Shown here: positions 9,666 through 24,600 of the stretch, one piece after another
Numbering within the stretch: the stretch's first letter is position 1
How the letters are laid out: each line of letters begins with the position of its first letter
NCBI RefSeq assembly: GCF_021130785.1
Contig: NC_060207.1
Span: 194,671,501-194,735,500 of the forward strand
From: Homalodisca vitripennis
Lineage: Eukaryota; Arthropoda; Insecta; Hemiptera; Cicadellidae
Reading direction: 5' to 3'
Length of the DNA: 64,000 bases
The notes under the pieces: model-generated
Database searches by the model: none
Seen by the model: only the letters and a program-made list of their open reading frames with translations
Told to the model about the DNA's origin: nothing
Position numbers and translations under genes: made by a program

Positions 9666-12609
9666 ACGTTATCTTACTAGGCACCGACACTGCCAACGTC
9701 TCCACTCTTCTCCTAGCACGAATTTAAGAACAAGTTTCTTTCAAGAATTCATTTTGACCAATTCTGAATAATGAAAGCTTGCCTTTAAATATATTTTCAC
9801 ATTTACACTTCCATTTTGTTATGAATTCAAGGGCAAATAGAAACATATTGTTTTTATTTCTTAAAGACGCCTAATTGGATCTTTTCTATCAATACATTCT
9901 TGAATAATATAGCTAGGAATTATCCGTGGAAATTGATCACTAAACAATCAGTTTGTTTTTACAAGTTTTCATAACCACTGATCAAGACTGATTCAGAGGG
10001 TTTTTTTTTGTATCAGTCATCTCTCAGATGTACTAAGGACTCTTCATGTGATTTCTTATATGCTCAAGAGTTTTGTAGGCTCCCGAACTGTTTCCTGTAT
10101 TGAATGGCATTGGATATTAAATTTAATAGAGCCTGCCTTAGTTCATAAATCGAATTTCCACGTTTTTACGTATTTTTCCCCTTTCTTTATTATGACCATA
10201 CAGATCTAAGTGGATTTGTTATTAACTTTTAAATGAAAATATTAAAACTTATCTCTCTACACAATTTATTTATCTATTATTAGAAGGAGGCTTCCAAAAT
10301 ACTGTATAGTAATTTTATCAATATATATTTCAATTTTGTTAAATCTTTCATTGTGATCTAATTTCATTTTTTTTTCTTTTAAATACTATACAGTACTGAA
10401 CTATGATCAATGTTTCTTAATTATTATTTTCCTGTATCACATATTTGCTTTGAATTTTAACATGTTTCTAAGTTTATTGATCTTTATCTTATTAGGTTGT
10501 ACGGTAGATTTCCAAAAATCCAAACTGATTTGTACTAATATACCTCTTATTATAAAAACTGTGACTACTGAGTAATATTGATAAAAAAAAGTATGGAATT
10601 AATTTAGAGGCCTGGAAACCGTTTCGTAATTTATACAAAGGGCGATTTGTAATAGTATATGGGGAAAATTGTAGTAACATATTAGGCGCATTTTACAGTC
10701 TCTACTTTGTACAGTTGTCAAAACGTTGTAAGTGTAATACATTTTTTTTTTCCAAATTCCCTCGAGATGCAAGAAACTTCAAAGTTACTAAGATTAATGA
10801 ATTACAATAACAGTTTTAGTTATTAAATGAACCTACAAGATAAAATTAGTTTATCCATAATTATTTAATATTATTGCTCTAGATGGTCAGTTTGTATTAG
10901 CTTAAAATATCGAGTACCTATACTTTTTGTCACAAAGACTAAAAAGGAAACATTTTGTAATTAGTATGTATAATAATTGTAGTGGTTTATATGTGAACTG
11001 ATTCCTACACATTTTAAGGCGTGTTTCAAGAGTGTAAATGTTAAATGTGTGCAGCATTGTGTCATTACCTTATTGGATTTTGAAAAGTTTATACTGATTT
11101 TTGGGTTTTTGTATTTATGTTTTTATCCACAAGATACAAATTTGGTTTTGATCATCACTGATAATCGAATGTTAAAATTAATCCTAATGCAATGTTTGTA
11201 TTCAAATAATGTTAAAGTTGATTTAAATATCCATAGTGTGTTTGGTGTAAAAATTTAATTTGTATGTACAGTTTTTATTTTTTATTTGAATTTTTTTTCT
11301 ATTGTTTTAAAGTATATTAAAACAAAATTATTGTTTACTTTATATCGTATGGTGGATTATGTTTGTAAATAGTATGCTGTTGATCGTTTGTACATATTAT
11401 GTCAAATGTGATAAATTATTTAAGTTAAAAACTTAGGTGTATTTTTCCAAGTCCTGTGTAATGAATCCTGTTTACATCATGTAGGGATCTGAAACATTAA
11501 TGGTGAATATAATTACTCTTCAGAATGCTATATATTCTTTTTGAGAAATATAGCAGTATCTGTAATAAAGCACCAATGTTTTTGACTAAAGTAATAGTTG
11601 TAACATTTTTTACATAATAAATATTAAAGCCTCTTTCTTTCCTGCATGTAATGAGTGTGGAATTGACAAAAATGAGCATTAGGATTCCTGGCAGAAAATT
11701 ACTAGATATTCTGTTTCTTATATTAGTATAAATTTTTCAAATTAAGTGGATTATTTTTTTCTTGTACTATTCATATTTATAACTTTTTATGTTTTACTTG
11801 TGAGGGTTTTTTGGTGTACATCTAGAAAATTCTGATAACCAGTTCAAGGATGAGAAACGAAAAAAGAACATTATATTTTATTTGACATTGCAGAAAATTG
11901 TAAATTTCTTTAATGTAATAAAGAAAAGGAAGTATATTTTTATGATAAGAAAAATAAGCATGTTCATTTCAAAAACATATGCTCTCAAACTAAGGGACTT
12001 AAAGATGTACTAGAAAAGGACTTTCAAGAGCAAAAGCAGAAAAGGAGGAACTTCTAGATGTGTGTGAGATATGAAATAGAATATCTCATTCTCATTCTGT
12101 AGTATATCTATCTCAGCATGTGTGGCTGTGCTATCATCATACTCTGTCCACACACATCAAGGGGGTTGGGGTGATGTCACCTATTCCATGATTTACAGTC
12201 CCATTTCTGTAGAATTTTTATTTTTATTATTTTTTAATTTTCCTGGCAATTTGTACTGTTGGTTCAAAATACCTACCAATATTTTTTACCAATTTGGACT
12301 CCTATGGTGATATAAATGTCATAAAAATGTAACATCCCTATAGTCATGAAAGATAGATGCAGATGTTTAATAGCTGAATGTACTGTGGTGGCCATCTTGA
12401 TTGTAGTCCCATAAGAACAACGTACTTCATGAACTTTTACAACCTTATTTTTAGTCATAGAATTATGAGAGAAGTTTTATTTTAAAGTTATAATTAATAT
12501 GCATCCAAACACTTATTTTTTTCAGAAACGGGTCTTATCATTTCAATATATAAAAAATTATAAACTTTACAAAAAGACTAAAAATGATGGATACAAATCC
12601 ATGACTGTA
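9666..12609. other. 3' UTR and AT-rich intergenic sequence
   Basis: No coding signal or recognisable repeat was found. Several AATAAA signals occur (for example 11564-11569 and 11917-11922) that could end the transcript of the exon at 9534-9665. Confidence 0.5.
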
Positions 12610-13931
12610 CGAGAGGGTACCCAAAAGTAACCGGAATTGTATTGCTGGCAGCCAGCAGCGTGTAGTACACATTCCTGCCGCTAGGCGTGTGTCGCGCAAC
12701 CCATTGCGAGCTCAGTGACCCCAGTTCCGTTGTCCTAGTGCATTCTGTTCGTTCGTAGTGACTGTTTTCGCTAACCCTGTTTTGTTCTTGTTTCGTTTTT
12801 TGTCATGGCAAGTTTAAGTGAACAACGTGCAGCTGTGAAATTTTGTTTTTTACTTGGTAAAAATGCTGCAGAAACTATTTTAATGTTGAATACAGCTTAC
12901 AAAGATGATGCTATGGGGAAAACTCAGGTCTACGAGTGGTTCGCTCTATTTAAAAATGACGACATGTCGATTGAAGACAAACCTCGTTCTGGACGTCCAT
13001 CAACCTCTCGAACGGACGAAAATGTTGAGAAAATTCGTGAACTTGTGCTCACCGACCGTCAACAGACAATTGAGGAACTATCAGAGAGTAGTGGGTTAAC
13101 TTGGAGCTCGGTTCAGCGAATTTTAACAGGAGATTTAGGACTGAAAAGGGTTGCTGCCAAATTTGTTCCTCGACTTCTGACTGACCATCAAAAGGCACAT
13201 CGAGTTGAAACTTGCCGCCTTCTGAAAGAACATCTCGAAAATGATCCCGATTTTCTGGAAAAGGTAATTACTGGTGATGGGTCATGGTGCTATGGTTATG
13301 ACCCAGAAACGAAGCAACAGTCAAGCCAATGGAAGTCGCCATCTTCACCTCGTCCAAAAAAATGTCGGCAAGTCAAATCAAACATCAAAACCATGTTGAT
13401 TTGCTTTTTTGATGCTAAAGGCATTGTTCATTCTGAGTTTGTTCCTCCAGGTCAGACTGTCAACCAAACATTTTATTGGAAGATTTTAAGAAGATTGCGC
13501 AACAGTGTTCGCCAGAAAAGACCCGATTTGTGGCAGACTGGAGACTGGTTCTTCCACCACGACAACGCACCGGCACACACAGCCATCTCAGTTAGGCAGT
13601 TTTTAGCCAAAAACGGCATGGTTCCGCTGCCCCACGCACCTTACTCGCCTGACCTCGTTCTATGCGACTTTTTTTATTTCCACACATGAAAAGAGGCTTG
13701 AAAGGTCAACGATTTGACAGCGTTGAAGAGGTTAAGAAAAAAACGAAGCTCGAGCTTGCAGCCATTTCTAAAGATGACTACAAAAAATGTTTTGATCAAT
13801 GGAAATACCGTTGGGACAAGTGTATTAGTTGTAATGGAGATTATTTTGAAGGAGATAAGGTCGTATTGTAAAAAATTTGATAATATATAATTTTTATAAA
13901 ATAATTCCGGTTTTTTTTGGGTACCCCCTCG
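12610..13931 (+). mobile_element. Mariner transposon, nearly complete
   Basis: A 1322-base element flanked by TA on both sides (12608-12609 and 13932-13933). It has imperfect terminal inverted repeats of about 29 bases (CGAGRGGGTACCCAAAA at both ends when read inward). It contains one transposase gene. High coding integrity and matched ends suggest a fairly recent insertion. Confidence 0.93.
12805..13871 (+). pseudogene. Mariner transposase with one frameshift
   Basis: The frame opens at ATG 12805 and carries the N-terminal paired helix-turn-helix region (MASLSEQRAAVKF, then the RSGRPSTSR linker). The catalytic domain has GDGSW, HHDNAPAH and SPDLVLCDFF. Counting 34 residues between the second and third aspartates gives the D,D34D signature of mariner. 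The frame breaks in a run of seven T at 13669-13675, where family members read FFLFP and need eight. It continues in the next frame to TAA at 13871. A single deleted base is thus the only disabling change seen. The usual GDE of the first motif reads GDG here. Confidence 0.92.
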
Positions 13932-13933
13932 TA

Positions 13934-15700
13934 AATGGTTATTGGATACATAGCAATAAGATCGTAAAATTGAGACATCTTCCATAATACTATAATGGGA
14001 AATAAGGGCAAAAAATGGATGTGGTTTAACATTGATATTGTTCTTATCGTTTCATTACAGCAAGACCTTATGGTATAATTATAGGTACTACTAATTATAT
14101 TCAAAAATCAAAATCAACCAAGGAAAATTCAATTGAAATTCATACCAAACTGTTTGGAGATTACCTGATGGTAAAAATAATAGGTAACATAAATATTTGT
14201 ACGTACATTTACACAAATTTATATTCAGTAAAATTATTTGGTGTATATCTGGAGTAAGTTAATATTGGATTGTCATATTCAACATATTTGTTCTAAATTA
14301 GCTTAAACATTCTTTTTTCTCATAAACTCAAAGTTTGTGTAACCTTTGGACATTTTACTAACAGCTATTTACTGTTTTTTTATTCTCTAATTGCATATGG
14401 TATAATCGAAGTACAGTAATAGCAATACAACTGTCAGAGAATTTATAAGATAGTAAAGTGTCATAGTATTCCTGAATGGAGGGAGTCAGTTGTTCTTTTC
14501 ATTTAGAATCCTTTCATAAAAAATATTTTAAATTACAAGCCAAAAAGTTTTGGTAGATTTGCTAAATTTAAGATTGGACAACTCAACTGGAGATGGGCAG
14601 TTATCTTGGTAAATTGTTGATCAGATCAATTGTGGATCAAAAGCTGATTGGAGTACACAAAGAATAGGCACAGTGTGTGATCACAAGACCTCTGGGGACT
14701 GAGCACATGTCATAATGATCATAAATGGACACAGAACTGACCATGAATGAGTTCTTGAGAAGATTTAATACCAAAATAAGAGAAGGAAACAAGGATCCAT
14801 CTGTGATCAAACGTAGGATAAAATAGAAGAAATGTCAATTCTTGGGACTGTGATCATCAATTTCCTTTATATCTCTTTTCCACTTCTATGAGTGAGGCAG
14901 AGCCTTTTTGTAACTAACAATTGTTATGATTTTTTCAGTTGTCGTGCATCTTTAAAAGTGGTGCAATTGATTTTGGTTTTGGAAAATATTTTTCATTTTA
15001 AATTTATAGCTCTTTAGAATAACTTCCTAAAGCTGCAACTCATATTTTTATCTTCATCCCTTTTTATTTTAGCCTGATTACAGAGTGGTCGAAATTGTCT
15101 TTAAATGTATATATTATAATTTCATGTGGAGTGGTTAAAAACATTTTTACTTTTTAAATTTATTTAGAGAAGTTATATTAAAGAACCAAAAATTAAAATA
15201 AAAAAAAAAATTGTTTCCTTACACAAAATTGATGGAATAAATTCAATTCCTGAATGGATTAATTTCGTATATTATAATTGAATAATCATAATGAAATTAC
15301 ATTTATTCATTTTAAATTCCCTTTTGAGTCTTACAATCTATGATCAAAGTGACGGAAAACAATCTTAGAAAATCATTCTAGTGTGGAAATATTGATTATA
15401 AGTTTTGTTGTTTTGAAATCGATTAGAACAGGCTTTGTGTAGATTTATGTAGTACAATTTGGTGTATTTTCTTTTGGTTATAAGCAAAAACAGATTACTC
15501 TTTCGAATAGCTTCCAAATATCCACATGAGTTCCAATTGCTCTTCTTTATAAAATTATTAAGGAGTTGTGATATAAAGGTCATATTAGCCTCATAAATGT
15601 GTCTGCCCCTCATTTTGACGAACAGGTCATAAGATATTGATAAAGTTCAGTCACACAAGAATCTGTCTGCCTGAAGAGCCAGACCTTTTTGACAAGAGTA
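13934..15700. other. Intergenic, nothing recognised
   Basis: AT-rich sequence before the Ir40a start. No exon, RNA gene or clear repeat could be supported. The Ir40a promoter and 5' UTR should lie at its right end. Confidence 0.4.
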
Positions 15701-15761
15701 ATGGCTGAGAGTTCTGTACTGATAGTTAGAATCTTCATCACTTCTGCAATTTTACATTCAG
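15701..15761 (+). CDS. Ir40a: Ir40a exon 1: start codon and signal peptide
   Basis: ATG at 15701 opens MAESSVLIVRIF and continues hydrophobic to the donor GTATTT at 15762. It joins in phase 1 to exon 2 with a clean junction (HSG-YTEL). The first exon of an extracellular-domain receptor is expected to look like this; there is no independent support such as RNA. Confidence 0.7.
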
Positions 15762-18700
15762 GTATTTTTTTTTAATTTTATCTATACTAGTTTTATACTA
15801 CAGTTTAATCAATTAATAAAATTAATTACTAACAGTAAGTTTTTATGAACATTTACTGTTATAACTAATTATAAACAGTTTAAAATTATCGGCACTTTGC
15901 TAAAATATACTAAAATCTGTTTTTCAATAACTAATGTTTTATAAAAAATAACAGGGTTTTTATAAATGAATATCGGAGTTTTAACATACTTTAGTATTTA
16001 TTATATGAAACTTAAAACTATAATTATTAAGTAAATTTAAAAAGCAATTCAAGTAGCTTATACCTACAAGCTTACAAGTGATCAATGTGAGCTCTATTTG
16101 TCACAAGTCACACATCAAATCGATAGTTCTTCCCGAACTTTGATCAATGTATCTGGAGTGATTGTTGCCACAGCTGCTTCAATCCTGTTTCTTAAGTCGA
16201 GTAAGCCAGCTGGTAGCAGAGGCAAATACACACAATACTTTATGAATCCCCAAAGGTAGAAATCACATGGTGTCAGGTCGGGTGAACGTGGAGGCCTTGC
16301 TAAACAGACTGTCATTAGATCCCTTGCCACCAATCCAGCGGTCGGGTACAGTGACGTTCAACTGATCATGAACTGAGTTATGCAAGTGAGGTGGTGCACC
16401 ATCTTGCTGCCAAATAAAGTTCTGTGGTTCATCTTTTTCCTATTGAGGAAATAGCCATAGTTCTGAAGCATCAAGATAAGAAATACAGTACCAGTAATAG
16501 TTCCTTCTGCAAAAAAACGCCCAATAAACTTTCCACCGAGATATTGCACACAAAACATTCAATTTAGGGAGTCGCGCTGCAATTGTACCATCTCGTAAGG
16601 ATTTTCTGAGTCCCAGATATGCACATTGTGAGTGTTCACATGTCCACTGATGTGAAATGTCGATTCATCAATTGGTCTAAAAGCCCGTGACGCCCAGGCA
16701 TTCGTTATTTCATAAAAGCTGACAACTTGTCAGTATACGAGTACTATACAGGTATAAACGTACCTCGAGTATGGAGCCTGGCTTCGGTAGGTAACAGGTA
16801 GTAAAGGTGAGTGAAATCACAGTTTAAATTCGTAATAGTGTAAAGCTCAGTTTTTATACATTTCAACATTAAACAACGATAGAAAGCTGCATGTGCGATG
16901 CCGGACACTTAGTATAGTTCCAACTCCCCTGCCAGGCACCCCTAAAGTACGATTAATAAAAATAGTACTTTCGTCATATTATAAAACCTGAAATTTGTAT
17001 ATGTTATTAGGGGAACTATAAAAAGATGTTTTTCTCAGTTCCCAGACACTTTCTATGGTTCATTCATGCAGCCAGGCACCTCAAAAGTTACTCTAGGTGC
17101 GAGCGCGAGAGATATACATACAAGCGGGTGCGAGTGAGATAGTACGTAATGTCTACGGCGATCTTTTACTGCGCATCAGCTGTCTTATACTCCGAACGTT
17201 TGTTTGAATACATAGTAGTGTGAAACGGTTATGCGTATGTATAATAAGTGTATTATTATTTAAGAAATTTATTATTACATACAAAGCAACGTAATTGAGC
17301 TCCTTCTACTTCCATGATAGTACTTTTTCACAAATGCACCATGATTTTAAAAAACAATAAATTTCTTATAAAAACAATAAATGATAATAAAAACAATATA
17401 TTACGAATTTAAACTGTGATTTCACTTACCTTTACTACCTGTTACCTGTCGAGCCACCGCGACCCAGGCTCCATACTCGAGGTACGTTTATACCTGTATA
17501 GTACTTGTATACTGACAAGTTGTCAGCTTTTATGAAATAACGAATGCCTGGGCGTCGCGGGCTCTTGCTCCAAATGAGAACGACTACAGATTCAGTCTAC
17601 AAATTACAGAACACAAAACACCTTCTGTACATGAGTCACTATGTTTGCTACTAGCACTTTCTACAAACGGAAACATTGTATCCACATGTGCACAGTTGAC
17701 AACTTACAAAACTATATGAGTTGCTCTTTGATTAGATTTTTCAATTATATGTAAATAAACTGCAAAGTGTTACAACCCTGATATTCATATATGAACACCC
17801 AGTGAGATTTAATTCATATTATTTTTTTAAAATATCAGTATTTTCTGACATAATTATATTTGAAATGAGGCTTTTTTTGTTAATTTGAATTTATTTAATG
17901 GTACTTTAATATCTAATATATAATTTATCAATATTACCAGATATATTTTCATTTTTGAAACTTTAGAACTCAAAATCATGTACTATCTGAAAAATAACCT
18001 TTTAAAGGTTGCTAGCACATTGTAAAGCATATTATTAGATCTTCTTTGTTTTTGTAAAAACTCTAAGCTCAGTGAGAACACATAGCAAAATTTGCATAAA
18101 GATTTTGTGTAATTTTATTCAATCAAACTTTTTTTTAAATTTCGTTGTAGCCAAAAATATTATCATACAGTTTTTATCTTACATAAAAGATCTCTTTCAT
18201 GTTGAATAAGATTTATTATTTTCCGACACCATGGAAAGTGAAGACAAAGTAAATTAAATTTCTGTTATAAAATTTTTGTGGCTGTCTCTATTGGTCCATA
18301 GAGTAGTAAGAGTATGGAAGGAATTTTGTTTTAGGTTACACAGAGCTAACATTACCGAGGCCTCAGTATCAGAGGTATGAAGACACCAGACTTTCAGCTG
18401 CTGTCAAAGACTTCATGTTGGCTCTCCTCACTTCCCATGTGGTCCTGGTCATCGACCATACGGTTGGTCAGTAGTCTATATATGTAAAAACCATTTGTAT
18501 ATACTTACCAACACTTGCTTTTGTAAAAAGGTTACTAAAAAATATACAAGTAAATGCAAATTAACAAATACAAACATCACTATCCTACCCAAATATAAAC
18601 ATTGTAAAACATTAGGTGATGTTAGTTAGGTGATGAAATATAAAGTTAAACTGGTGACTGTTTCTATTTACCTTTTTTAAGTCATTGTACCTTTCTGTAA

Positions 18701-18811
18701 ACTATAAAACAGGGCAGAGTCTGATTTTGTTTCCTCTGTTATTGAGCTGTCTTCCATTTTACACATTTAGTTTATTATTTGTAAAAGTAGTAGGCATGTG
18801 TTATAAGTAAG

Positions 18812-18843
<32 letters not shown>

Positions 18844-21629
18844 TGACGTTTCCGTTATCATGGGTCGTCGTACACAGCCTCCTCCACTTTTGTCTATCAT
18901 TCCAGGTCTCCTCTTCCTCCACCTGTATTTTCTGTAGTCCCCTTCTCTCTATGTCTCTCCACACTTGGTCCTCCCATCTTCCTCTCGGTTTTCCTCTTGG
19001 TCTTCTTTCTCCTTCCTCCTTCTCCAGTGCTATTCTAGGCATTCTATTATCTCCCATCCTCTTCACATGCCCCATCCACTGTATTCTTCTTCCTTCCATT
19101 GTCTCTTGCAGTGAAACTACCTTCAATCTTTCTCTGGTTATTTCGTTCCTTATTCTATCTCTTCTTGTAGTCTTCTCTATCCCTCTTAAAAATCTCATGT
19201 CTGCAGCTTGCAATCTGCTTAAATCATTTTTAGTCCACGTCCACGTCTCTGCTCCATATAATAAAATTGGTTGGAAATAAGATTTATACATCAATACTTT
19301 TGACTCTTTCCCAATGTTCCAAATCCACACAATCTTCTTCACCATATTGAAAAACTTTCCACTCTTCCATATTCTGTTTCCTATCTCTTCTCTTATTGTG
19401 CCCCTATCTGTTATGATACTTCCTAAATAACAGAATTCCTTCACCTTTTCAAGTCTTTTTCCTTCAACTAACACGTCTTTGTTATTTCCTTCCCTTCTCT
19501 CTATTTTCATTACTTTACCACCGTTTTAATATACAAAAACATCAGGTAATCCTTTTGCAACAATTTTATTTTTATATGAAAGCTTATAATTTTATCTACT
19601 TTTCTACATAATAGAAATCATTATTAAGATATTTGTATCATATCAAAAACAATCTTCATAGAAGATTGCTGTGTGATTTATCAGCAACTGAAATGTGATC
19701 ATTCTCACGCCTGTTAGTGTTGTGACGCTGACCTTTAAGACGATTCTTCTGATGTAAAAACAAATGATACTCACTGAGCGTTAATAAATTGGGACTTTTG
19801 GAGGACTATCAAATTTATCCAAGAAAAATGCTGTGATGAGATCTTGAGTTCATTTTGCTGCATGTGGACAGACATTGTTGCTGTTGCGGGTTTTGCAATT
19901 GACAAGGGCATTTTAAATACACATATATAAAACGATCAATTTTTGCTGTAGTTGCATCTATGACCTGCTAACAGGAAGGTAGACAGTTCACAACCGTGGG
20001 TCACTGACTGCAGCGCTGCACAGTCGGAATTTCAAAATGGTACTTACTTAAAAAACACAATGTTTTGTCGTAATCTTGTTGGTCGTAATTATGTCATCCA
20101 GATAAACTCGTCACATAATGTAGTTATGGTTGTAAAGGTTAATGAAATGCAAATGTTCAAACAAAGGTTGAAATATGTTCTGAATAACTGATGTCAGTAC
20201 TAAACAAAAATAAAAAAGGACCATTGTATTGTTTAACAAAGTTGTTCAATTACTTTGCATTCCTCATACATTTTTTTAATGTAGTTTATCAAATTAAAAA
20301 TAACAATTTGTGAAATACCAAATTTAGGTGACAATTTATTAATTACACTTAAGTTGGTGAATAATATATGTCAGGTTTTTCTTAAAAGACACATATAAGA
20401 CTACCTTATTTTATTTTATTTCATAACAAAAATAGTTCAGTAGTATTTGTGATTTTATGTCATTACTGAATTTTAGATGAAGACTTGCAAACTCTTTTGA
20501 TGAGATCTCTGAACAACGGCACTGGTATCATGGTGGCTGTCTATCGTTTGCAGTTCCCGTTAGATGGGCTTGATCAGGTAATACATACATATTTATTTTC
20601 TTACTTGTCCAAATATTTAAAGCATGAAAATCCAAGTAAGGTATGAACTTTGCACTCATTTGATGTAAAGGACTAACGCCTATGCCTCACCAAGAATAAA
20701 TCACACTCTGTTACCACTCCCATGTCATTTTTACAACTTACAAAAAGTTGCCACACTCTACCTCAATATGATGAGGTGAAACAGGAGAAAGTTAAGTTCC
20801 TTTTCCACATTCACTTTAATTAGCTCAAAAATTGTATAGGCCATCCAAAAGGAATTTCTTCAGCACAGTTTCAATTGCTATATCTGCATAATGTAGGTCT
20901 TTATTCCAGATAATGATGGCATACTCAAGATGTCTTCAAACCTAAGATATATAAAGCATCAGACAAGAATCTTATTGTTGAAAAATTGAGTGATCTGTAG
21001 CTGTAGCAGGAAACCCAAGTTACTATTAACTTTTGAAACAACACTGCTTACTTCACATAGGGCTATGGTGGGAAATGTTGATTCAGTGTAAATATTGAGT
21101 TCAGCTCAACTCCACCTTCTGCTTAGTGTAGAGTCTGAAATTTGAACTTGAGTTATTTTGAGGTTCTTCATGGCAAACCTTTTGGGATCTCTTCAAACAG
21201 ATGTTGAGTCCAGATTTCAGGAGCCGTCACAGTGTCAGATTTCAGACACTGCACTAAGTGGAATGTGTAATGGAGCTGAACTCAACATTTGGACAATAAA
21301 CTTTATTTGTACATTCCTTCAGAATTACAATTGAGTCAAAACAGTTGTACAATCTTTGTATAATTAGTGTCAAGATTCAATTGATACTTCCAATTTAAGA
21401 ATTCATCAGTTTAAAAAGGATGATGCAGCAACTATCTTCCTAGCTCTCTCTTCATGGCATCAAAATTGATCATGGTACATTTTATACATTCAGGCAGTGC
21501 ATTAACAAGCTGGCATTCCATGTTTGGTGGCTCCTCTGAATACAGTGCCGTTCTGTGTGCTGGTAAAGTAAAATCTGTAGCCCAGCAGATGTATGTGTGT
21601 GTGTGTGTGTGTGTGTTGTGTGTGTGCTG

Positions 21630-21675
<46 letters not shown>

Positions 21676-24600
21676 TCGTTTCAAGTTCAAGTTCAAGTTC
21701 AAACTCGTTTATTCAGAAAAAGACATGTTACATTTATATACTTACCCCAAGGCCACCTTTGCAAGGCAGCCGTGCGGGAATGCAGCATTACAAGTCAAAA
21801 AATATTTAGTCTGTTGTTGGCAAACCAATAAACAATGCGAACTAATTTGTAAATAATAGAAAGATGCTACTCATAAGTCACAGATAGATTCGTTATTAAC
21901 AAATATAACAATAAATATGAGTGACAAAAGTAAACATACAATATTGAGTAATCATTTGTGTACATGAGTGTAAATTCTAATACAAGCCAATAAATAAATA
22001 AATAACAATAATAATTAATTAACAATATACAATTTAATAAACAACAACAATATACAATAATAATACAACATACATAGAAATCATTAACAGGGCAATAATA
22101 TTAAGCATAAGGTGTTGATAAGCATGCAAGGAAATAAATAAACTATTTAAATAAATTATAACAAATAGAGAAAATAAATTATCAATAAATTATTCAAGGA
22201 CTAAGGTTTAATACAAACTGCACGGCTTTCATTTTAAATTTGGGTTTAGAGTCACCGAATACACTATTACCATATACTGTAATAAACAGTTAAATAAAGT
22301 TACACCCTGCATACAAAAACTGGGGTCTACAATTTTTCTTTTGCATAATTTTGGGCACATTTAGGAGATCATATGAGGCAGTTCTCGTTAATCCGAGAAT
22401 GATCTCGTACTTTTTTGGGATTACTCAGTCTAATAATACTTGTCATAATATACATAATTTATACAAACTGAAAAAAAATTAAGAATATTAATTATCGCTA
22501 AAAAAAAACCTGCTTACACTACACTCAGCACGGCCCAATGCCAAAATACTGTTCTCAATCCATTTCTTTTGACCACATATTTTTTAGGATTTTTTTTTTT
22601 TCCAGTGATGGTATTATACGTGCCACACATAATGTATGACACCATATCTTATCATGCTTTCAATACCAGGAGAACATACACAAATACTTTAAAAATTGGC
22701 TATTCAATAAAAATCCTCTCATGTGGTACAAAGAATGATTAAATCTGTCTTCACTTTTTCCCCAAAGCACTGTATATGGTCACCCCATTTAGAGATTGGC
22801 TATCATATCGTACAGACAACCCTAAGTATTTTAATTTGAACTAACAATATCACTTAGAGAAGTATGTATAGAAAAACCATGGTGATTATGCGGAACTCAA
22901 TAAAGGTGTTTCTACAACTTTCTCTGTGTTGTAGACCTGCTAAAATGTGGATGTACTTTTTTGAAAAATAAGGATCTTTTATAGATTTGCTTTATTAGAG
23001 CTGCCCCATGCTGAAAGACAGTAGCGGAGTTGAGATTCAAAGACTGCATAGTGAGCAGTTGTTGCAGTTTTTAGATCACATATATTTAATCCTTTTTACA
23101 ACAAAAGTCCTTGGCCAGGTTGCAAAGGTTGTCAACATGTACAGTCCATTTGAGACAGTTGTCAATTGTAATACCCAAGTATTTGGCTACATTCAATGCT
23201 TTAATATTTGGCCCTATTCCCTCTTCCTCTTTTCTGTGTCCCATGACTAGCTGCTTGAATTTACCACTAAGTTGTTGTGGTAGTACTGAACATCTGCCTT
23301 GCTATGTGAGCTGATACTTCCTAGGCCACTTAGTGTGCTGTCATTGAGGAGGTGCACTGTATCGTCCGCATACATTAAGATTGTTGAGTATTCCTCCAAA
23401 TACCTGGGGAGGTCATTAGCAAATAAAATGAAAAGGACAGATCCTAAGATGGATCCCTGTGGTACTCCTCTTATGAATGGAAGTGGTTTGGACCTCACTA
23501 TTCGAGTACAACTCTTTTCTGTGTATCTTCAATTCAAAACTCTCAAAATATCTTGTTGACATGTCATGTATACCACCCATTTCTAATTTATTCAACAGCT
23601 GTGCATGGGCAAGACAATCAAACACTTTACATAAATCTAGTAGTAAGATTGTAGTTGGTTTGCCGTCCTCCAGTTGATCAATAATAAACCCTACCAGGTC
23701 TATCACAGCAGTGGTTGTAGAACGTCCTTTTATGAATCGACACTAATACTTAATAAGTAGTAGTTGTGCTGGAAATTTTCCTTCTATAAATGGGATGTTG
23801 ATGATCAGGGTTAATATTTAGGCAAGTTCATTACAGCACACTTTAGATGACCTTAGATGATAATCATCAATCCCAGCTGAAGTAATTTTTTTTTTTTAAT
23901 AGGAGATCATGCTCTTTACTTCATTGACTGTCACAGGGTGTAAAAACAAAATTGGAGTCTCTTGGTTTGGGGTTTGATCTGGGATTTGTAGCAAGTGCAT
24001 TGCCAGCTAATTTTATGAACACTGAGTTGAAGAAGTTAGCCATCAATTGTGTTCACTGATGACCTCATTGGACCAACAGTTCTTTAAAGCCCTTGGAAGT
24101 CTTATGTTTTCGGGTTTATTACTGACCACACAGTTTTTTATTTTTTGTCAGAGTAAACAATTTGATTGGCAGCTATCTGGCGCCTCAAAGATTTTAGTTT
24201 TAAGTTATATTTCTTCTTTTTAAAAGCTACCTCTTCCTTATGTTCCAACAGACCAGTCAGATTAAACTGTGCTTGTGCCCTCAAAAACGCCTCCCTAAAT
24301 CTTTCTGTTTCAGTGTCAGATATCCTATTACTTTTTTGCCTTTAAGTCTAGTTTTTATAATATAGTTCAATAACCATACTTATTGTATTACTAGAACGCT
24401 TGTAAGCATGGGATGTGTTTGTAGTATTATACATTCCCAGCCATACTTCCTTTGTCAATTTGGATTAATTTTCACTGCTTTCTTGTTCAGAGATCAGTTT
24501 GGAATTTATGAAAACGCTTAGTTTCTGCTTGATGTGCTTTATCTTAATCTATAACCATAATGTGCAAAAAAAGTCCAAAACCATCAAACATTCATTCCAC

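Noticed and set aside
21454..21809. Cys-Val-rich ORFs
   Set aside because: They are read through a (TG)n microsatellite on either strand.
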